DNA of 64,000 nucleotides from Kaistella gelatinilytica (GTDB lineage Bacteria > Bacteroidota > Bacteroidia > Flavobacteriales > Weeksellaceae). The stretch covers positions 114,798-178,797 of the forward strand of contig NZ_JADPVI010000002.1 of assembly GCF_015679325.1 (NCBI RefSeq), written 5' to 3'. This document shows, piece by piece, positions 8,613-18,364 of this stretch (within the stretch, counting starts at the first letter, position 1; every line of letters starts with the position of its first letter). The position numbers and the translations under genes were made by a program. Under the pieces are notes generated by a model, which was not told the DNA's origin, did no database searches, and saw only the letters and a program-made list of their open reading frames with translations.

Positions 8613-9128
8613 TTAAATAAAAACAAGAATAATTGCTAAAATCAAACCTCCAATGGTGTAATACATTCCCTGTCGAAACGCTTTTGATTTTACATTGAAC
8701 ATCCAAAAACTGGAGATTACAAAGAAAAATAAAGAGAGACCAAAAAATGTATTTAGGGGTGAAAGCGTGTCTTTTGATTGTGACTTGTGCAGTTGTGTCA
8801 TTTTATTGAGAACGAAAGGAAGTTCTTTTTTTGAATATTTCGCTTCTCCGGTTGCCGAATTATAAGTTCCACCTTTGAAAAATAAAATGCCATTTTCTGT
8901 TTTTTTAACTTCGAAGCCTTTCATTTTAATTTCTTTACCGAGTGATTTTTCATCCAGATTTTTATCGAGAATTTTTTCATATTTTTTTTCCTGTTTAAGA
9001 AAATCGGTATCGCGATATACCATCAATACTCCACTGATTGCGTACACTGCCATAATTCCTGCCATGAAAAATCCTAAATATCGGTGAACAATTCTCATGA
9101 ATGTTCGGGTGTTTTTAATTGCTGTCAT
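8613..9128 (-). CDS. PepSY-type membrane protein linked to iron uptake
   Basis: A 171-residue protein with an N-terminal helix (IVHRYLGFFMAGIMAVYAIS, the usual opening of PepSY-TM proteins), a periplasmic PepSY-like segment (residues ~45-115), and two C-terminal hydrophobic helices. Proteins of this sort commonly sit beside siderophore receptors and are thought to help reduce or release iron at the inner membrane. It follows the TonB receptor gene by 110 bases on the same strand, which supports that role. The function is inferred from family and context. Confidence 0.8.
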   Translation of the reverse strand: MTAIKNTRTFMRIVHRYLGFFMAGIMAVYAISGVLMVYRDTDFLKQEKKYEKILDKNLDEKSLGKEIKMKGFEVKKTENGILFFKGGTYNSATGEAKYSKKELPFVLNKMTQLHKSQSKDTLSPLNTFFGLSLFFFVISSFWMFNVKSKAFRQGMYYTIGGLILAIILVFI

Positions 9129-9238
9129 CGTTTTCTGTTTTTTTGTTTTAATTCTTCTTGCTTTTCAACAAGAACAGCGGAAACCGAAATTCCCACTGTT
9201 TATGCTAACTGAATTTAATTGATATGATGAAGTGTTTT

Positions 9239-11509
9239 CTACAATTTATAGGTTAGAGTAACATAATAATTTCTAGGTGTAATCGGGTTCACAGAATAAT
9301 TTTCGTGAACATTATAGTTAATCGTGTCAAATAAATTACCGACTTTTCCCTGAATTGAAAATTTACTCCAATCGTAACCAACAGATGCATTTACGGTAAC
9401 GTAATCTTTAACATCGATCATTCTGGAAACACCGTTTCTTGAAATAACGGTTGATTTTGAATCATTCCAACCTGCCAATCGATCGCCAATGTAATACGCT
9501 CCAGCTCCGATTTTCAAACCTTTAATTTTATCAGTGAATTTATAGAAAATTGATGCGTTCGCAGTGGTTGCGGGAGTTCTAACCAATCTTTGTTTTTCAA
9601 CATATCCATCTTCCGGAGTATCCAAATAAACTGAATTGTTATAAGAAACACCGCCAATGATCGAAAGATTTTTCGTTAGGTTCCCTGTAATATCTAACTC
9701 AACACCACGGCTTCTCATTTTTCCGGCGAATTCTTTTAAATTCGAATCTGGAGTTACAACTGCACCGGCTGTATTTTGGTACCAAAAACTTTGATAAGTG
9801 TTATTATTATCAATTTGATAGATCGATAAATTCACCGCTAAAGTATTATTCCAAAGATTTTTCTTAATTCCAATTTCATATTGGTCGACAGTGGTTGGTT
9901 TTATACCTTCTCTTGAAAGATTTTGCACTCTAGCCAGAATTTCTGCAGGAGCTCCAACTGTATTCAACGATCCTAAGGCAGAAGAAGTTTCACCAGCATT
10001 GGATACAAATGAGTTGGTATACGTTGCAAAAATCGATAAATTATCATTTGGCATATAAACCAGACCTAATTTAGGAGAAAGCGCCTGATCAGATGTTGCA
10101 GAGTTATTGGTAATACTTTTAACATTTGTCACAAAATTGGTATTGATCGTTGCCATATTTTCGATGTAAGACCAACGCAAACCTGCAATCACTTTGAATT
10201 GTTGGGTCAGACTAATAAAATCCTGCGCAAACACCCCAATTCTTCTGGTATTAATTCTGTTTCTGTTATTAAGGGTTGATGATGGCATTGCGACATTTCC
10301 CCAGGTTGAAGGGTCATCTAAATACAAAACGTTTCTTGTTGCTCCAAGAGTGTAAGCGTAAGAATCCGCTTGGTTATAATCCGCGTCAGTACCAAATAAC
10401 ACTTTATGGTTTATTTTTCCGGTATTAATTTCACCATTAATATTGATCTGACCAGAACCATAACTTTGTTCGTTATACGTTTTGTTGAATGGTCTTGTCC
10501 AGGATAAACGAGTTGCTGTAGGTGTTGCATAACTCCATTGTACTCTTTCCGAAGAAAAATAATCTTTCGTGTAATTCTGGTAAGACGCAATTGCATTTAA
10601 AGTCCAGCTCTCATTGAATTGATGATTGAAAGTAATATTTGTAGAAGCCTGTTGTACATTTTGATATTGCCAGTCTGCCCCGAAAAATACATTTCTTCCA
10701 ACGGTATCATTTAACTTGTAACTTAGATCTTTGTTCGTGATAGAACCAATACCAAAATCTGGCGTGAAATCATTTTTCAAATAATCTGCTTCAACGATCA
10801 ACTGGGATTTCTCCCCCAAATTGATTAAAAAAGAAGGATTAAAATAATATTTTGAAGAGGAAACGACATCACGAAAACTGTCTGCATATTCATAAGCGCC
10901 ATCAACTCGAAAAGCAACTTTATCTGAAAGAGGACCGTAAAAATCTACAGTTGGTTTATAAGAATTCCAGCTTCCACCGCTTAATCCGATGCTTCCACCA
11001 TAATTGAACCGGGGTTTTTTGGTGATCATATTGATGATTCCGCCTGCCGCAGTATTTCCATAAAGCATTGCATTGGCTCCTTTTAAGACCTCCACTCTTT
11101 CCAGACCGGAAACTTCAGGAAAAACACCACTGTTTACTCTTACCCCATTTTTAAAAATATTATCATTTCCAAGCGCGAAACCTCTCCCACCAAAACTGTC
11201 CTGCGAATTTCCTCTCGAGGAAGTAATATAAAGTCCGTTCACGTTTTGTAAAACATCGCTCAACTGTTTCGCTTGCTGTTGCTCAATGATCTCATGAGTA
11301 ACAATGGCAATCGGTTGTGGATTTTCCATTATCGATAAATTCGACTTTGAGGAAAGTGGTCTTGCTGTATTGGGATTTCCCGTTTTATGCATATTGATAT
11401 CCTCAATTTGCTGAACCCGAAGGGTATCACTTATCTGCTCAAACTTCATCTGTGCACCGATTGTCGAGACAATTAATAAGGCTCCAAGGGAAATGATCTG
11501 TTTTTTCAT
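9239..11509 (-). CDS. TonB-dependent siderophore receptor
   Basis: An outer-membrane 22-strand barrel importing ferric siderophores with TonB energy. The signal peptide is residues 1-19 (MKKQIISLGALLIVSTIGAQ). The plug domain shows LSDVLQNVNGLYI, GRGFALGNDNIFKNGVRV, LERVEVLKGANAMLYG and GGIINMITKKPRF, the set typical of the FhuA/FpvA-type family. The barrel ends in an aromatic/aliphatic strand (NYYVTLTYKL). The length of 756 is normal, and there is no N-terminal carboxypeptidase-like domain as in SusC proteins. Its own promoter with an overlapping palindrome suggests iron control. The ligand cannot be predicted. Confidence 0.95.
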   Translation of the reverse strand: MKKQIISLGALLIVSTIGAQMKFEQISDTLRVQQIEDINMHKTGNPNTARPLSSKSNLSIMENPQPIAIVTHEIIEQQQAKQLSDVLQNVNGLYITSSRGNSQDSFGGRGFALGNDNIFKNGVRVNSGVFPEVSGLERVEVLKGANAMLYGNTAAGGIINMITKKPRFNYGGSIGLSGGSWNSYKPTVDFYGPLSDKVAFRVDGAYEYADSFRDVVSSSKYYFNPSFLINLGEKSQLIVEADYLKNDFTPDFGIGSITNKDLSYKLNDTVGRNVFFGADWQYQNVQQASTNITFNHQFNESWTLNAIASYQNYTKDYFSSERVQWSYATPTATRLSWTRPFNKTYNEQSYGSGQININGEINTGKINHKVLFGTDADYNQADSYAYTLGATRNVLYLDDPSTWGNVAMPSSTLNNRNRINTRRIGVFAQDFISLTQQFKVIAGLRWSYIENMATINTNFVTNVKSITNNSATSDQALSPKLGLVYMPNDNLSIFATYTNSFVSNAGETSSALGSLNTVGAPAEILARVQNLSREGIKPTTVDQYEIGIKKNLWNNTLAVNLSIYQIDNNNTYQSFWYQNTAGAVVTPDSNLKEFAGKMRSRGVELDITGNLTKNLSIIGGVSYNNSVYLDTPEDGYVEKQRLVRTPATTANASIFYKFTDKIKGLKIGAGAYYIGDRLAGWNDSKSTVISRNGVSRMIDVKDYVTVNASVGYDWSKFSIQGKVGNLFDTINYNVHENYSVNPITPRNYYVTLTYKL

Positions 11510-11546
11510 AGAACGTTTTTATTTAGACTGAATTAAAATAACAGCG

Positions 11547-11577
11547 CAAAAGTAAAAAACCATCTACTAACAGACAA
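11547..11577 (-). promoter_or_regulatory. TonB receptor promoter (-33 TTG and -7 TACTTTTG)
   Basis: The minus strand has TTG (11577-11575), a 20-base spacer and TACTTTTG (11554-11547), both consensus elements, 38 bases before the receptor ATG. Confidence 0.7.
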
Positions 11578-11582
11578 GTCTA

Positions 11583-11599
11583 TTTTGAATTATTCTAAA
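11583..11599. promoter_or_regulatory. Palindrome next to the receptor promoter, possible iron-regulator operator
   Basis: TTTTGAAT, a central T, then ATTCTAAA: half-sites match in 7 of 8 positions. It lies directly upstream of the -33 element, where a Fur- or DtxR-like regulator could bind. The regulator's identity is inferred from the target gene only. Confidence 0.45.
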
Positions 11600-11662
11600 T
11601 AAAATTAAGGGAAATTCGCTAAATCACTGAAAATGAGATTAATTTAAAGGAACTGATATTTA

Positions 11663-13039
11663 TCAGTTTTTTCTCATCAGCAGAAATCCGGCAAGAATAA
11701 AAAGAATATTGATGATAAAATAAGTAATACCATTCGGTGCAGTCGCAGTTCCGAAGAGAACAACCAAGTTTCCTAAAACGGCAATCGTTGCCATCGTCGC
11801 TTTGAAAAACCGATTTCCGGGAAAAACATTCTTCTTTAAAAGTTGAAACAATCCTAAAAACAAAGCACCATTAACCAAATAAATAAAAACGATAGGGATC
11901 GCAGAAATATCAAAATTCCTCTCCGTAAAAAAAGGATGTGTATTGGTAAAATAATAAACAAGAATGTAAAAAATGATAATCGTAGTTCCAAAAACCGTAC
12001 TGTTTACGGGCATTTTCGTTTTCTCATTCACTTTATCTAAGTTCAGAAATTTCTTCGACTTTTCTAAATTAGCGAATTGATAAGGCACCCGAATCGTGGC
12101 CAAAAGCAAACCATTTGACGTTCCCAAAACGGAAATAATAATGAAAAGTTGCATAATCAAAGCGCCGGAATTCGAAGCGATCTTTCTTGCAAACTCTGTG
12201 ATATAAGTATCTTTTAGTTGAATGATCTCATTACCGCTCATTCGGAAAACGATCCCTAAATAATAGGCGATATAAATAACCATCACCGAAATAGTTCCTA
12301 TAATTAAGGCTTTCGGAAGGTTTTTACTTGAATTTTTGATCTCACCAGAAATCTGCGTCGCAATATACCAACCATCAAATGCAAAAGAAATTGGGATAAA
12401 ACTCGCTGCAACCAAAAGAATAAACGACTGATTTTGCAATCCATTTCCTACTTCAGAAAAAGTATTCACCTGATTCACATCTCCTTTAAATAAACTTAAA
12501 ATTCCCAGAGAAGCGATCAATATTAAAGGCATTACTTTCAAAACAGTGGTCAACTGTTGGAAAATCCCACTGCTTCTCGGACGGAAAATATTAATGAAAA
12601 AGAAGATGATCAAATTAACAAAACCAATTAAAGCAAAATGTAAAAACGTTGGTTCGAAATTCATAAATTCTGCGAGCAGATGCGCAATATAAATCCCGGA
12701 AACCGTGAAAAGAACGGCGGTAAGCGCCGGATAAAACAAACTCATATACATCCAGCCTACAAAATAACTTGCTGTTTCACCAAATCTATAGTTGACGTAA
12801 CTTAAAATTCCGCCATCTTTTGGTAAGATTTCAGCATAGTTCGCCATAGAAATCCCCGCAAAAACAACACTGATCCCAACAATTAAGAAACCTAAAAGTC
12901 CTGCTAGAATATTTCCCTGTGTTGCCTGTAAAACATCATCAACTTTGAAGAAAATGCCGGATCCAATTACTTGTCCGATAACCATAGAAATGGCTGTGAA
13001 TAATCCGTATTTGGCTTCTAGTTTTTGGTCGTTGCTCAT
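11663..13039 (-). CDS. APC-family amino acid permease
   Basis: A 458-residue inner-membrane protein with about 12 hydrophobic helices. It opens with the family's first helix (GLFTAISMVIGQVIGSGIFF), including the GSGIF motif that lines the substrate site, and contains SFAFDGWYIATQISGEIKN, the loop conserved in LAT/APC transporters. It imports or exchanges amino acids; the specific substrate is not visible. It is monocistronic with its own promoter element. Confidence 0.92.
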   Translation of the reverse strand: MSNDQKLEAKYGLFTAISMVIGQVIGSGIFFKVDDVLQATQGNILAGLLGFLIVGISVVFAGISMANYAEILPKDGGILSYVNYRFGETASYFVGWMYMSLFYPALTAVLFTVSGIYIAHLLAEFMNFEPTFLHFALIGFVNLIIFFFINIFRPRSSGIFQQLTTVLKVMPLILIASLGILSLFKGDVNQVNTFSEVGNGLQNQSFILLVAASFIPISFAFDGWYIATQISGEIKNSSKNLPKALIIGTISVMVIYIAYYLGIVFRMSGNEIIQLKDTYITEFARKIASNSGALIMQLFIIISVLGTSNGLLLATIRVPYQFANLEKSKKFLNLDKVNEKTKMPVNSTVFGTTIIIFYILVYYFTNTHPFFTERNFDISAIPIVFIYLVNGALFLGLFQLLKKNVFPGNRFFKATMATIAVLGNLVVLFGTATAPNGITYFIINILFILAGFLLMRKN

Positions 13040-13106
13040 CGTAAAATATAGTAATGGGATTTTGAAAGAATTGTTTGTTACAAAGAAAGTGAAAGCTTTT
13101 TAGATA

Positions 13107-13114
13107 CAAAAATA
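13107..13114 (-). promoter_or_regulatory. Permease promoter, -7 element
   Basis: The minus strand reads TATTTTTG (TAnnTTTG) 67 bases before the permease ATG. Confidence 0.5.
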
Positions 13115-13168
13115 ACAACTAATTAAAAATGAAATACTTGAATTCGTGCCTTTTAATACAATAAAAAA

Positions 13169-13188
13169 GAACGGGCAAAAACCCGTTC
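13169..13188 (-). terminator. Terminator of the ABC-F gene
   Basis: Stem GAACGGG/CCCGTTC with a six-base loop; on the minus strand it is followed by a run of T. It lies 32 bases past the ABC-F stop. Confidence 0.85.
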
Positions 13189-13219
13189 CTTTATTTTAAA
13201 TCTTCTATTTATATAAAAA

Positions 13220-15100
13220 TTAATCCTGAAGTTCTAACCAGCGCATTTCTAGTTCCTGAAGTTTATCTGCAATGGTTTCGAGCTTTTTAGAAAAATCTGC
13301 GATCTTACCGTAATCACTTTCATTGTTCAACTTTTCCAGAATTTCTGCTCTTTCTTTTTCCAACTTCGGCATTTCTTTATCGATGTCTTTTAATTCCTGC
13401 TGCTCTTTGAAAGTCAATTTTTTCGCAGCAACACTTGGTGTTGAAGTTTGCACGGCTTCAACTTTCTTCGGAATTTCAATGATTGGAGCAGCAACTTTCT
13501 CGTTTTTCTCCTGCGATTTCTTTTCACGATATTCGGTGAAATTACCCACGAAATCTTTAATCACTCCATCGCCTTCAAAGGCTAAAACGTGATCAACAAT
13601 ACGGTCCATGAAATATCTATCGTGCGAAACGATAATTAAACTTCCCTGGAATTGCAAAAGGAAATTTTCTAGAACTGTTAAAGTTGGCAGATCCAGATCA
13701 TTTGTCGGCTCATCGAAAATCAAGAAATTCGGATTCTGATACAAGACATGCATCAAATGCAGACGACGTTTTTCACCACCCGACAATTTTGAGATCGGCG
13801 CATATTGCGTTTGATCATCAAATAAGAAAAGACGCAAAAACTGCGATGCAGAAATCGTTCTTCCGTTTGCCAATGGGAAATTTTCTGAAATATCTTTGAT
13901 AAAGTCAATCACTCTTTGATCTTCTTTATATACTAAACCTTTCTGCGCGAAATAACCAAATTTAATGGTTTCTCCCGTTTCGATGGAACCGGAATCATAC
14001 GGTTCAAAACCTTGAATAATATTGAGAAGCGTAGATTTTCCTGCCCCGTTTTTCCCAACAATTCCTACTTTTTCACCACGCTGAAACTGGTAAGAAAAAT
14101 CTTTTAATAATAATTTTTGTCCGAAACTTTTGCTGATATCATGTAATTCTAAAATCTTTGTCCCAAGACGTTTCATTTTAAAATCAAGCTCCAGTTTTTC
14201 TTTTCTGGTATCGGTTTTTGCCACTTTTTCAGTTTCGTAAAAATCGCTTTGTCGAGATTTAGATTTCGTAGTTCTCGCTTTCGGTTGACGACGCATCCAC
14301 TCTAACTCTTTTCTGTAAAGGTTTTGCGCCTTATCAATCGTCGAATTCATATTGTCTTCGCGAATGATCTTATTTTCTAAATAGGTCGCATAACTTCCGT
14401 TGTGAACGTACATATTGAAATCTTCAATTTCCCAGACAATATCACAAACTGCATCCAAGAAATACCTGTCGTGCGTTACCAAAAGCAAAGTTACCATCGC
14501 TTTCTGAAGATAATTTTCCAGCCATTCTACCATATCAACATCAAGGTGATTGGTCGGCTCATCCATAATAATCAATGTATGACGGTGTTGAGCGCGCGTT
14601 TCAACCAAAAGTTTTGCCAGCGCAACTCTTTTGATCTGACCTCCGGAAAGTGTTTTCATTTTCGATGTCAAATCTGTAATTTTCAACTGACTCAAAATCT
14701 GACTCATCTCATTTTCCAGATCCCAGGCTTCGTGAATTTCCATTTCATTCAGCGCTTTATCCATATCATCCGGATTTTCTGAAACCAAAGCATGATGATA
14801 ATTTTTCAACGCCATGATCGGTGCAGAATCCAAAGTCATCATAAATTCTTCAACATTCAATTCGCCTTCAAAATCGATTTCCTGATCGAACAAAACGACC
14901 TGAATATCTTTGTTGATCGCAACTGTTCCCGAATCTGCAATTTCTTTACCCATCAAAATTTTGAGCAAAGTCGATTTACCGGAACCATTTTTGGCAACGA
15001 TCGCAATTTTATCACCTTCGTTAATATGGAAAGTAATATCCCGGAAAAGCGTTTTTACTCCGTAAGATTTCGTAAGATTTTCGGCTGAAATGTAATTCAT
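13220..15100 (-). CDS. ABC-F family ATPase (Uup-like)
   Basis: A soluble protein of two tandem ABC ATPase domains without membrane helices. Domain 1 has Walker A AKNGSGKST, signature LSGGQIKR and Walker B LIIMDEPTNHLD. Domain 2 has GKNGAGKST, LSGGEKRR and FLIFDEPTNDLD. Between them is the arginine/lysine-rich linker (RRQPKARTTKSKSRQ). The last ~85 residues form a charged coiled coil typical of Uup-type members. ABC-F proteins act on the ribosome to relieve stalls or resist antibiotics. The coiled coil makes Uup likelier than EttA; resistance cannot be judged. Confidence 0.94.
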   Translation of the reverse strand: MNYISAENLTKSYGVKTLFRDITFHINEGDKIAIVAKNGSGKSTLLKILMGKEIADSGTVAINKDIQVVLFDQEIDFEGELNVEEFMMTLDSAPIMALKNYHHALVSENPDDMDKALNEMEIHEAWDLENEMSQILSQLKITDLTSKMKTLSGGQIKRVALAKLLVETRAQHRHTLIIMDEPTNHLDVDMVEWLENYLQKAMVTLLLVTHDRYFLDAVCDIVWEIEDFNMYVHNGSYATYLENKIIREDNMNSTIDKAQNLYRKELEWMRRQPKARTTKSKSRQSDFYETEKVAKTDTRKEKLELDFKMKRLGTKILELHDISKSFGQKLLLKDFSYQFQRGEKVGIVGKNGAGKSTLLNIIQGFEPYDSGSIETGETIKFGYFAQKGLVYKEDQRVIDFIKDISENFPLANGRTISASQFLRLFLFDDQTQYAPISKLSGGEKRRLHLMHVLYQNPNFLIFDEPTNDLDLPTLTVLENFLLQFQGSLIIVSHDRYFMDRIVDHVLAFEGDGVIKDFVGNFTEYREKKSQEKNEKVAAPIIEIPKKVEAVQTSTPSVAAKKLTFKEQQELKDIDKEMPKLEKERAEILEKLNNESDYGKIADFSKKLETIADKLQELEMRWLELQD

Positions 15101-15132
15101 TATATATAGGAATGGATGATTTTTGAAAGGTG

Positions 15133-15140
15133 CAAAAGTA
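15133..15140 (-). promoter_or_regulatory. ABC-F gene promoter, -7 element
   Basis: The minus strand reads TACTTTTG (TAnnTTTG) 32 bases before the ATG. Confidence 0.5.
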
Positions 15141-15173
15141 CGGAAATTAAATGGCTCTATTTTCTTCTATTTT

Positions 15174-15256
15174 TGGGCGCCTGTTTCCGCCCTCCATTCC
15201 CGCTATTTTTATTTTTCCGGAAAAAATAAAAATGAGCTCCATTCAGGTCGGGGCGG
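15174..15256 (-). repeat. Dispersed repeat family 1, copy B
   Basis: Read on the minus strand: GCCCCGACCTGAATGGAGCT, an AT-rich palindrome around TCCGGA, then GCGGGAATGGAGGGCGGAAA and GGCGCCC. It aligns with copies A and C in inverted orientation. It occupies the gap between two divergent genes. Confidence 0.75.
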
Positions 15257-15377
15257 AGATTTGGCTTAAAAGTCAATTTTCTGTTATTAAGATAAATATA
15301 ACTTTCATTCGATATTGTTTAACAATTCATTAGGACATTATTATTAATAATTATCTAATATTTGCCGAAATTAATAT

Positions 15378-16196
15378 ATGAACAAAGCACCTTTACTCTT
15401 TCTCCTCTTTTTCGGTTTCTTAATGAACGCGCAAATCATCGCCGGAAAAATCCTGTCCAAAGAAGAAAACCAGCCAATTCCTTACGCAAAAATTGGAATC
15501 GACAATCACAATGCAGGTTCGATCGCAGACGATAAAGGAAATTTCAAAATCGACTTGACAGCTGTTGACCAAAAGAAAAATCTACAAGTTGAAGTTGGCG
15601 GTTTCGAAAAATTCACGATTTCCGTAGAAAAATTTCTAAAACAAAATCCACAAACTATCTTTTTGGTTGAAAAGGTAAAAGACATTGAAGAAGTAAAAAT
15701 TAATCCCGCAAAATTCGACAGAAAAAATTGGGGAATTACAACGAAAACAAAAAGGATAATGATCGGTCATAATCCATCGAAAGAAAGTGGCGATCAGTCA
15801 AAAGAAGTTGCCATGCTTTTTAAGACGAATAAAAAGACGAAAATTGAAAAGATCAACATTAATATTTCAAGTTTTGAAAGCGATAAACCTGTCTTTATAC
15901 GATTTACGGTTTATGATAGAAATTTAAACCCAATTCTTACCGAAGATTTGCACGACGAAATTACTTCAGATAAAATTATAGATGACACTTATAATTTTGA
16001 TGTCTCAAAAAACAACATTTGGGTGAAAGATAATTTCTATGTGGGAATTCAGCTGTTGAGTAACTTTAATGGTCGATTTTATATGAGTGGTGCATTGATG
16101 GGAAATAAAACTATTTACAGAAAGTATCTGGGAGAATGGCAAAACATTCCTATGGTAAGTCCGGCAATTAATCTCGACGTGAAAGTTCAAAAATAA
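15378..16196 (+). CDS. Secreted protein with carboxypeptidase-like regulatory domain
   Basis: A 272-residue exported protein. Residues 1-18 are a signal peptide (PLLFLLFFGFLMNAQ). Residues ~20-100 match the CarboxypepD_reg-like beta-sandwich common in Bacteroidota (IIAGKILSKEENQPIPYAKI, then GSIADDKGNFKIDL). The remaining ~170 residues are a beta-rich domain with FIRFTVYDRNLNPI and WVKDNFYVGIQLL, whose function I do not recognise. It probably acts at the cell envelope. It stands alone: 65 bases separate it from the next gene and it has no evident terminator. Confidence 0.8.
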   Translation: MNKAPLLFLLFFGFLMNAQIIAGKILSKEENQPIPYAKIGIDNHNAGSIADDKGNFKIDLTAVDQKKNLQVEVGGFEKFTISVEKFLKQNPQTIFLVEKVKDIEEVKINPAKFDRKNWGITTKTKRIMIGHNPSKESGDQSKEVAMLFKTNKKTKIEKININISSFESDKPVFIRFTVYDRNLNPILTEDLHDEITSDKIIDDTYNFDVSKNNIWVKDNFYVGIQLLSNFNGRFYMSGALMGNKTIYRKYLGEWQNIPMVSPAINLDVKVQK

Positions 16197-16261
16197 ATAC
16201 CACTTTTAATCGTCTTTTACACAGAATACATTATTTTAGCATCCTAATAAATTTAAAAAAA

Positions 16262-17440
16262 ATGAAGAAAACATCATTACTCTTACTTGTCCTTTTCAGT
16301 ATCATTACTTTCGCTCAGGGAATGAAATTCGAAGACAATAAATCTTTCACCGATCTTCTCGCAGTTGCAAAAAAAGAGAATAAATTACTTTTTGTAGATG
16401 CATTTACCACCTGGTGCGGACCTTGCAAACTGATGGCAAAAAACGTTTTCCCACAACCGACTGTTGGTGAATTTTACAATGCCAATTTCATTAATTCTAA
16501 AATTGATATGGAAAAAGGCGAAGGAATCGATCTGGCAAAAAAATATAATGTGAGAGCGTATCCAACTTATCTTTTCATCAATGGAGACGGAGAATTGATT
16601 CACAGAGTGACTTCTTATTATGAGCCGGAAGAATTTATCAACGTAGGAAAAGATGCGGTAGATCCTTCTAAACAAATGGGAGCGCTTAAAACGAAATATG
16701 AAGCTGGAAATAAAGATCCGGAATTCCTGAAAAGTTTTATCAAAGTTTTCGCTTTTGCAGATCCTGATTTAGCAAGCAAAGCAGCAGCGAAATATTTTGC
16801 GGGCAAAAAAGCAGAGCCTTTGACTCAGGAAGATTTTTCTTATTTGTTCTCATTAACGAAAGACAGTACTTCACCACTTTATCCGGAATTTATTTCCCGT
16901 AAAGCGGAATTGATAAAAGTAATGCCCGAAGAAAGTTATAATAAAACGCTCGAAAACTTTAAGTTGAACGCCTTATTCAATTCGTCTTACGATAAAACGA
17001 CGAAGGTTTTCGATGAGAAAAAATACGCTTCAGAAGCGAGAAAAACCATGTCGGAAGAGCAGGTAAAAACATTGGTTCTGAAAACAAAAATGCGAATTGC
17101 TGCGGGTACAAAAAACAACGCGGAGTACGAAAAACTTGCTTTAGAATATTACAAAGACGGAGCATCATCAACTTTTACTTCAGACGAGTTGAATACGGTA
17201 GCTTGGAACTTTTTTGAAAACACCACTAATAAAGTGGCTTTAGAAAAAGCTGTTCTTTGGGCAAAACAATCTGTAAAACTTGCTGAAAGTTATGCCAATA
17301 CTGATACCGTTGCAAATCTTTATTTCAAAATAGGCGATAAAGCAAACGCAAAAACGTGGGCAGCCAAAGCAATTGAATTAGCAAAGAAAGAAGGTGAGGA
17401 ATATGCAGAAACTCAGGCTTTATTTGACAAGGTTAAATAA
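16262..17440 (+). CDS. Secreted thioredoxin-domain protein
   Basis: A 392-residue periplasmic protein. A signal peptide (KTSLLLLVLFSIITFAQG) is followed at residues ~25-130 by a thioredoxin fold with the active site TWCGPCK and the cis-proline segment VRAYPTYLF. The C-terminal ~250 residues are helical, with repeat-like stretches (LYFKIGDKANAKTWAAKAIEL) similar to TPR units. It likely reduces or isomerises disulfides in exported proteins. Such thioredoxin-plus-helical-tail proteins are common in Bacteroidota. A strong terminator follows. Confidence 0.88.
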   Translation: MKKTSLLLLVLFSIITFAQGMKFEDNKSFTDLLAVAKKENKLLFVDAFTTWCGPCKLMAKNVFPQPTVGEFYNANFINSKIDMEKGEGIDLAKKYNVRAYPTYLFINGDGELIHRVTSYYEPEEFINVGKDAVDPSKQMGALKTKYEAGNKDPEFLKSFIKVFAFADPDLASKAAAKYFAGKKAEPLTQEDFSYLFSLTKDSTSPLYPEFISRKAELIKVMPEESYNKTLENFKLNALFNSSYDKTTKVFDEKKYASEARKTMSEEQVKTLVLKTKMRIAAGTKNNAEYEKLALEYYKDGASSTFTSDELNTVAWNFFENTTNKVALEKAVLWAKQSVKLAESYANTDTVANLYFKIGDKANAKTWAAKAIELAKKEGEEYAETQALFDKVK

Positions 17441-17462
17441 AAAACCAATTCATTTATTATAG

Positions 17463-17488
17463 AAAAGGATGCTGAAAAGCATCCTTTT
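17463..17488. terminator. Bidirectional terminator between thioredoxin-like and GH25 genes
   Basis: Eleven-base stem AAAAGGATGCT / AGCATCCTTTT, loop GAAA, T-run on the plus strand and A-run on the other side. It can stop both converging genes. Confidence 0.9.
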
Positions 17489-17493
17489 TTTTG

Positions 17494-18357
17494 TTAATCT
17501 AAAGTCAATCTTTTTAGGGACCATAGATTTCCATTGTAAACATTCAGATCAACTTTGGTATTGATTCCATAGACGATTCCGTTTTCTGTGAACTGCCAGA
17601 TCTTCCAGTCAGCGTCGGGCGAAGGTTGCGGAACATCGTTATAATTGGCCAACCAAATTGGATAATCGTCGAATTCGCCTTTAAGAAAATCTTTGTAATA
17701 ATGATAATAGGTGTAAATGATAGGTTTCACGCCATAAGTTTCCTCCACAATTCTACACCAGATCTTAAGGTCTTCAATGAGTTTTTTGGTAGATTTCCGT
17801 CTCGGGATTTTCTCAATATCTAAAATTGGCGGTAAATCTCCCGCTTCTAATTTTACATTGGCCAGAAAATTATTGGCCTGCATCACAGGATCTTCATCGG
17901 CTCTGTAAAAATGATACGCACCCCGAATGAGCTTATGCTTTTTTGACAAATGCCAGAATTCATCGAAATGTTTATCCGCAGATCTATTGCCCATTGTTGC
18001 GCGAAGAACCACGAATTCTATAGGGATCGTCCGGTTTCCAATACTTAAACTATCCCAGGTAATATCTTCTTTTCTTTGGTAATGAGACACATCCATCCCG
18101 AAAGTTTTATCGGCATAATCACCGATAATTCGGTTGATCCTGTTTTCTTCAGTTTCAGAATTCGACAATTTTTTATGTTCGAATTTATTGAAATACATGG
18201 CGTAGTAAAAGGAAATTTTCTGCTTCAAATACAATCCTGTTCCCAACAAGGCAATCGCCAAAAACAGCAGTAAAATCTCACGACGCAGAAGAAAATGTCT
18301 TTTGCGCTTTTTGTGAATTTTGCGGGTTATTTTTCTTTTAACAGTTCTCTTCGCCAT
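17494..18357 (-). CDS. Glycoside hydrolase family 25 (lysozyme-like) membrane-anchored protein
   Basis: A peptidoglycan muramidase-type protein. I chose the ATG at 18357 (product begins MAKRTVKRKI) because a promoter -7 element covers 18365-18372; the longer frame to 18396 would overlap it. A very basic N-terminus precedes one transmembrane helix (LLLFLAIALLGTGLYL). The GH25 domain has FGMDVSHYQ with the first catalytic Asp, LPPILDIEKIP with the second acidic pair, and the terminal KIWQFTENG segment. It faces the periplasm and probably helps in wall turnover rather than attack on rivals. Confidence 0.9.
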   Translation of the reverse strand: MAKRTVKRKITRKIHKKRKRHFLLRREILLLFLAIALLGTGLYLKQKISFYYAMYFNKFEHKKLSNSETEENRINRIIGDYADKTFGMDVSHYQRKEDITWDSLSIGNRTIPIEFVVLRATMGNRSADKHFDEFWHLSKKHKLIRGAYHFYRADEDPVMQANNFLANVKLEAGDLPPILDIEKIPRRKSTKKLIEDLKIWCRIVEETYGVKPIIYTYYHYYKDFLKGEFDDYPIWLANYNDVPQPSPDADWKIWQFTENGIVYGINTKVDLNVYNGNLWSLKRLTLD

Positions 18358-18364
18358 CGGTTTG

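Noticed and set aside
15151-15333. A 60-residue frame upstream of the secreted regulatory-domain protein
   Set aside because: It lies over dispersed repeat copy B; composition is repeat-driven.
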